The notes beneath the pieces are model-generated. The model did not search any database. It worked only from the letters and a program-made list of their open reading frames with translations, and had not been told where the DNA came from. A stretch of DNA of 18,273 nt from Bacteroidota bacterium (GTDB lineage: Bacteria > Bacteroidota > Bacteroidia > Flavobacteriales > Weeksellaceae), in the NCBI GenBank assembly GCA_023394415.1, contig JAEXAR010000031.1, positions 1-18,273 of the forward strand, read 5' to 3'. The translations under genes were made by a program, and so were the position numbers. How positions within the stretch are numbered: position 1 is the first letter of the stretch; each line of letters starts with the position of its first letter. Shown piece by piece: positions 14,788 to 18,273 of this stretch.

Positions 14788-17700
14788 CTACAATTTAATC
14801 ATTTTTTTCACAGTAGTGGTACCATTTTTCAATTCCACTTTTATAATATAGACTCCTTTGCTTAAGGACTCTGTATTAATGGTTTGGTTAATAACCTCTC
14901 CGGTTTTTACCATTTTACCGCTGATATCAAAAATATTGAAACGTTTTACGTCATCAAGTTTTATTCTTATTTCTTGATTAAATGGATTTGGATATATCTT
15001 GTTTCCAATAGATTTGGTTTCATTGGCTCCTAAAGATCCGTCATTGGTGTCAATAGGTTGTGTCCCGTCTGATCCTCCCATTAATGGTAAAAAGTTATCT
15101 TTAACACATCTTACACCCATTGCTGCTTGAGGATAAACTCCTGTTCCTGTTTGCATTCTCGAGCCTTCAAACTGCATGGCTAAAGCGTATCCAGTACCTA
15201 AATCCGCCATTGAGGCCGTCCAAACTCCAGATTTTAAATCATTGACTTTATTTTCACCAATCTCACCGCGAATACCATCCTTGGCGAAATTTCCAATCTT
15301 ATAGTTGGCTCCTTCAAAAGCCCAACCGTAACCACCTACATCAGTTCCTTCATAATAGGTTGCAACTGAATGCCATTGATCTTGGATGACGCCGGGTTTT
15401 CCGTAAGCATCATTCAGATATCCATTATACCAAGGTGAGTTGCCTTTTGAGCTTTTATAAAGGTTGGTATAGCTCACATCCGGAACACGCCAACCCAAAG
15501 GACATGGATCAAACACTGATTTTCTTCCAGCATGCCCCCATCTTTCAGAGCCTTTAGATCTACCATCTGTTGCCCAATCTTTTATGAGAGACAAGTTGTT
15601 ATTATTTTTATTTCCACCATCATAAACTGCTCCTAAACCTTGGTGATATAGAAATTTAGATGGATTTTCTACGGAGAACTTAATGTTTTCTCGCATTTTA
15701 AGATGTTCTACCGGATTTAGAGAGCCATAATTTGAATATGGAATCGTTTCAGACGCTTCATAATTCAATTTGCTGATTTCTGTATATGTAATAAAATCGG
15801 TTCTTGAAGCTTCTTCTGAACCTAGATAGATTTTTTCTTCTATTCCGTTTTGATCTTTAGCAAAAACCGGGATCGGATCCTTTCTTCCCCATTGAAAATG
15901 TAGACCTCTCGATTTAACTGCTTTTGGGGCATCAGCAGTAGAAGGCATTTTTTCAAGAGCGCCAAGATTTCTATCCATAAATTCGGACGTAATTGGCGGA
16001 AGCTGACTTAAAGTAGGATCAATAAAATTATATTGGGTTGAAATAGAAGCTTCTGTTTTATAAATAACTGGTGCTGCAATAGGGTTTGTAGCAGGAGCCC
16101 AAATATGCCAACTCCAATAAGCAGGATTTTTTGTAGAGCCATTGTGTAATGAAATTACAGCATTGCCGGTTTGGTTATTATTAGTTTTTACTATAATTTC
16201 AGAAAGTCTTGCGTCAGAATCGTTGATAGCGAGATTTACAGAAGTAATCAAGTTTGGATTAGTTGCCCAATAAACCTTCGCTACAAGATTATCAGAAGGA
16301 AGCATATCCCCATCAGACAAAATTTGATTATATACCGCAAATGCTTTGCTAACAGGAATTCTAACTTCTAAATTTGAATTTGCTAAATAGCTATTAGGTT
16401 GATCTAACCCTATCCTGAAACTTTCTTTTTCATTAACGAAATATTCTGTTTCAAAATTCCCTATTTTCATCAAATTAGGATCCTTCATACATCTAACAGC
16501 ATTGCCGGCTTTTGTAGGATTAGTCTGGTTGATATAAATTTCGTGTAATCCAACAGAAGTATTGGTGCGTGTAGCATCAGAAACCATCATAAACAAACGT
16601 GCCCCGTCATAACCAAAAGTAGAACTCCATAAACCTCCATTAGCATTTTGATCCTGATAAATTACTCCTACAGGTGCATTGGGTGCCACAGCATTTGGAT
16701 AATAAACGTAAGTTCCGGAAATCGGAAAAACCCCCATATTCCTTTCTCCATTTTGTGCAGCGGTAAAATCCATACCTCTGCCTGGATAAACTTTTATACC
16801 ATCTAAAACCCGGTTTTTTACTGTGGGTTGCAGTTTTGCATAATTTGTAGTGTCATCATTGTTCCAATTGGCTTTTCTACCAAAAGGTGACAAATTGTTA
16901 TTGGGCGTAACTCTTCCATAATAAGAAGGTACTCTCCAACCATTTGGACAGGGGTCTAACTCTGATTTCAATTCATAGGAACGGCTTTCATTTTTAAGGG
17001 TAGTGTTTGAGCTGTTAGCATTGCTGTTTCCACCTTCCGCATTGTCTGACCATAAGTCCCAAGACACATAATTAGTAGTATCTGTTCCGGCTACTTTATA
17101 TCGGTTTGAAGAAAACCAATTTCCTGTATTATCGGTATTGATGATATAAGTTATTGGATTTTTCACAGAAAATTGGATGTTTTTTTCAATTTCTGCAAAT
17201 TCTCTTACTTTTACCGGTATTGTATTTATAGGATCAGCTGATTTATGACGTAAAGTACCGGCTTCACCTGTAATTTCATAAAAAAATGAGTCTTTATAAA
17301 CTAGTGGTGGGAAAGGATCTTTTCTCCCCCATTCATACATCAAACCTCCAGATTTATCCCAGTTTTCTCCGATGAAGGTATTAGAAACGGCACCAAGATT
17401 CCTATCCATATATTTTACTTCAAAAGCCATCATATCCGCATCGGTTTCAAAACCTTGTGAATAAGTAACACCGTTTTCCGGATTATCTGTAACCCAAATA
17501 TGCCAACTCCAGTATACTGTGTCATCAACTTTTAGAGCTACAACAGCATTTCCTTTACCTTTTGCAGAGTTAACTTTTATTTTGATTTTAGAATTGGAAG
17601 GGTCTGCATTTGAGATAATTTCTGTTCCAGATATTAACCCGGGAACATCCTCCCAAATTACTGAAGCAGATTGGAGACCTGAAGGAATAGGAGTGGCAAC

Positions 17701-17901
17701 ACCATTGTCTTTAAGATATTCATAATCAGACCACATGGCATAAGCCTTATTTACAGGAATATATAACCCTCCCAAATTATTTTTTTGGGCTGCTTCTATA
17801 TTGTATATATAACTATTGGGAGCTTTTTTATAATCTGTAATCTGTGCGCTAATTGTTACCAAAGAAAGGAAACAAATACTAGAGCATAAAATTCTTTTCA
17901 T
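14788..17901 (-). CDS. T9SS-secreted protein with two FISUMP-like modules
   Basis: A 1037-residue secreted or surface protein. Residues 1-20 are a signal peptide (MKRILC..., ending ISAQ). The body is two copies of the same pair of modules. Copy 1 has a beta-rich part with YWSWHIW (about 130) and a FISUMP-like part with MDRNLGA (about 167), WGRKDP, DPCPNGWRVP (about 317) and AVRCMKD (about 470). Copy 2 has the same marks near 595 (YWSWHIW), 644 (MDRNLGA), 802 (DPCPLGWRVP) and 932 (GVRCVKD). The CPxGWRVP and (V)RC(V/M)KD blocks match what I recall of the Fibrobacter succinogenes major paralogous domain. Residues about 965-1037 are a type A T9SS sorting domain (IYPNPFNQEIRI, SLSKGVYIIKV, KKMIKL). 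It has its own terminator and probably its own promoter. Ligand or role unknown; an adhesin-like surface function is an inference. Confidence 0.85.
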   Translation of the reverse strand: MKRILCSSICFLSLVTISAQITDYKKAPNSYIYNIEAAQKNNLGGLYIPVNKAYAMWSDYEYLKDNGVATPIPSGLQSASVIWEDVPGLISGTEIISNADPSNSKIKIKVNSAKGKGNAVVALKVDDTVYWSWHIWVTDNPENGVTYSQGFETDADMMAFEVKYMDRNLGAVSNTFIGENWDKSGGLMYEWGRKDPFPPLVYKDSFFYEITGEAGTLRHKSADPINTIPVKVREFAEIEKNIQFSVKNPITYIINTDNTGNWFSSNRYKVAGTDTTNYVSWDLWSDNAEGGNSNANSSNTTLKNESRSYELKSELDPCPNGWRVPSYYGRVTPNNNLSPFGRKANWNNDDTTNYAKLQPTVKNRVLDGIKVYPGRGMDFTAAQNGERNMGVFPISGTYVYYPNAVAPNAPVGVIYQDQNANGGLWSSTFGYDGARLFMMVSDATRTNTSVGLHEIYINQTNPTKAGNAVRCMKDPNLMKIGNFETEYFVNEKESFRIGLDQPNSYLANSNLEVRIPVSKAFAVYNQILSDGDMLPSDNLVAKVYWATNPNLITSVNLAINDSDARLSEIIVKTNNNQTGNAVISLHNGSTKNPAYWSWHIWAPATNPIAAPVIYKTEASISTQYNFIDPTLSQLPPITSEFMDRNLGALEKMPSTADAPKAVKSRGLHFQWGRKDPIPVFAKDQNGIEEKIYLGSEEASRTDFITYTEISKLNYEASETIPYSNYGSLNPVEHLKMRENIKFSVENPSKFLYHQGLGAVYDGGNKNNNNLSLIKDWATDGRSKGSERWGHAGRKSVFDPCPLGWRVPDVSYTNLYKSSKGNSPWYNGYLNDAYGKPGVIQDQWHSVATYYEGTDVGGYGWAFEGANYKIGNFAKDGIRGEIGENKVNDLKSGVWTASMADLGTGYALAMQFEGSRMQTGTGVYPQAAMGVRCVKDNFLPLMGGSDGTQPIDTNDGSLGANETKSIGNKIYPNPFNQEIRIKLDDVKRFNIFDISGKMVKTGEVINQTINTESLSKGVYIIKVELKNGTTTVKKMIKL

Positions 17902-17948
17902 AATGTTAAAAAATCTAGTTTGACTTCTTTAACATCATTTGCGTAGGA

Positions 17949-17983
17949 CAAATCTAAAAAAAGTTTTCAAACTTCATAACAAA
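17949..17983 (-). promoter_or_regulatory. Possible promoter of the T9SS cargo gene
   Basis: TAGATTTG (minus strand, 17956-17949) matches the -7 box and would start transcription near 17943, about 40 nt before the ATG. TTTG copies lie 23 nt (17983-17980) and 11 nt (17971-17968) upstream, neither at the ideal 19 nt. The space from here to 18083 is AT-rich and otherwise empty. Confidence 0.35.
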
Positions 17984-18083
17984 AGTTTAACATTTTTTAA
18001 GAAAATCTTATAACCACCTAGAATTAAGCATCATAATTTATGATTGGATTAAAAAAAATCAATTATGATAATAAAATTAACAA

Positions 18084-18273
18084 TTACCACAAATAATTAT
18101 TGTAAGTGTCGCTGGTAAACCTACCTCCTACTGCCTGATATGATCCGAAAACAAAATAGTAGAAAATGATAAAGGCAATATACCCAAGATGTAATGATCT
18201 CCTTAAAGACATCTTTGGAATGGATACAACAATATTGGATACAATAATGGTCATATAAAGAAAATAAACACCA
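18084..18273 (-). CDS. C-terminal fragment of a multi-pass membrane protein
   Basis: An open minus-strand frame enters from the right edge and ends at TAA (18086-18084), giving 63 residues. It contains two hydrophobic helices: about YFLYMTIIVSNIVVSI and, after the basic stretch PKMSLRRSLHL, GYIAFIIFYYFVFGSY. The tail is short and polar, ending SDTYNNYLW. Basic residues between two helices and an aromatic-rich last helix are typical of the end of an integral membrane protein. With a polysaccharide locus close by, an EpsG/Wzy-like polymerase or an acyl- or glycosyltransferase with membrane helices is possible, but nothing here identifies the family. The start lies outside the window. The next gene begins 183 nt away, so it is probably a separate transcription unit. 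Confidence 0.65.
   Translation of the reverse strand, partial: GVYFLYMTIIVSNIVVSIPKMSLRRSLHLGYIAFIIFYYFVFGSYQAVGGRFTSDTYNNYLW

Noticed and set aside
18031..18067. AT-only inverted repeats (ATCATA/TATGAT and TCATAATT/AATTATGA) as a terminator of the right-edge gene
   Set aside because: Stems are short and entirely A/T with a large loop; not enough to call a terminator, though one may be expected here.
1..18273. CRISPR array, insertion sequence, prophage or defence system
   Set aside because: No spaced direct repeats, transposase, integrase or known defence protein was seen on either strand.

Overview
The window looks like a chromosomal segment of a flavobacterium (Bacteroidota), probably of the Chryseobacterium/Elizabethkingia/Kaistella group (Weeksellaceae). 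The reasons are AT-rich DNA, promoters of the Bacteroidota type (TTTG, about 19 nt, TAnnTTTG), little Shine-Dalgarno signal, a protein with a type IX secretion (T9SS) sorting tail, a DUF6089/PorG-like barrel, and tandem OmpH/Skp genes next to bamA. The genus is an inference from memory; nothing in the window fixes the species. Every supported gene is on the minus strand, so transcription runs right to left.

Layout, left to right: (1) 1-469 has no protein gene. It holds two good minus-strand promoters and what looks like the leader of an rRNA operon leaving the left edge, then a GC-richer structured intergenic element of a kind I recognise from flavobacterial genomes. (2) 470-2479 is a tightly packed trio, in transcription order thioesterase, rfbD (dTDP-rhamnose synthesis), and an exported protein of unknown function. 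A terminator hairpin lies directly in front of the thioesterase start. (3) 2544-7878 is an outer-membrane biogenesis operon: DUF6089/PorG-like barrel, uppS, bamA, ompH, ompH. (4) 8068-14701 is an exopolysaccharide unit: a degenerate arginase-fold protein, a GT2 glycosyltransferase, a WecA-like phosphoglycosyl transferase, a Wza-type export lipoprotein and a Wzc-type tyrosine autokinase, with terminators at both ends. (5) 14788-17901 is a large secreted protein with two copies of a FISUMP-like module and a T9SS tail. (6) 18084-18273 is the C-terminal end of a multi-pass membrane protein cut by the window edge.

How the genes fit together: UppS makes the undecaprenyl carrier, the WecA-like enzyme primes it with a sugar phosphate, the GT2 extends it, RfbD could supply dTDP-L-rhamnose, and Wzc/Wza drive export. 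BamA and the Skp-like chaperones assemble the outer-membrane barrels, and T9SS would export the large cargo at the right. No flippase is seen, and no polymerase unless the truncated right-edge gene is one, so the polysaccharide pathway must be completed elsewhere.

The points most worth a second look are the arginase-fold protein, which has lost nearly all metal ligands yet is ATGA-coupled to a glycosyltransferase; the (Gly-Tyr)10 tail of the kinase, encoded by a DNA tandem repeat; the structured intergenic element at about 366-462; and the duplicated FISUMP-type T9SS cargo. I see no CRISPR array, insertion sequence, phage gene or tRNA.
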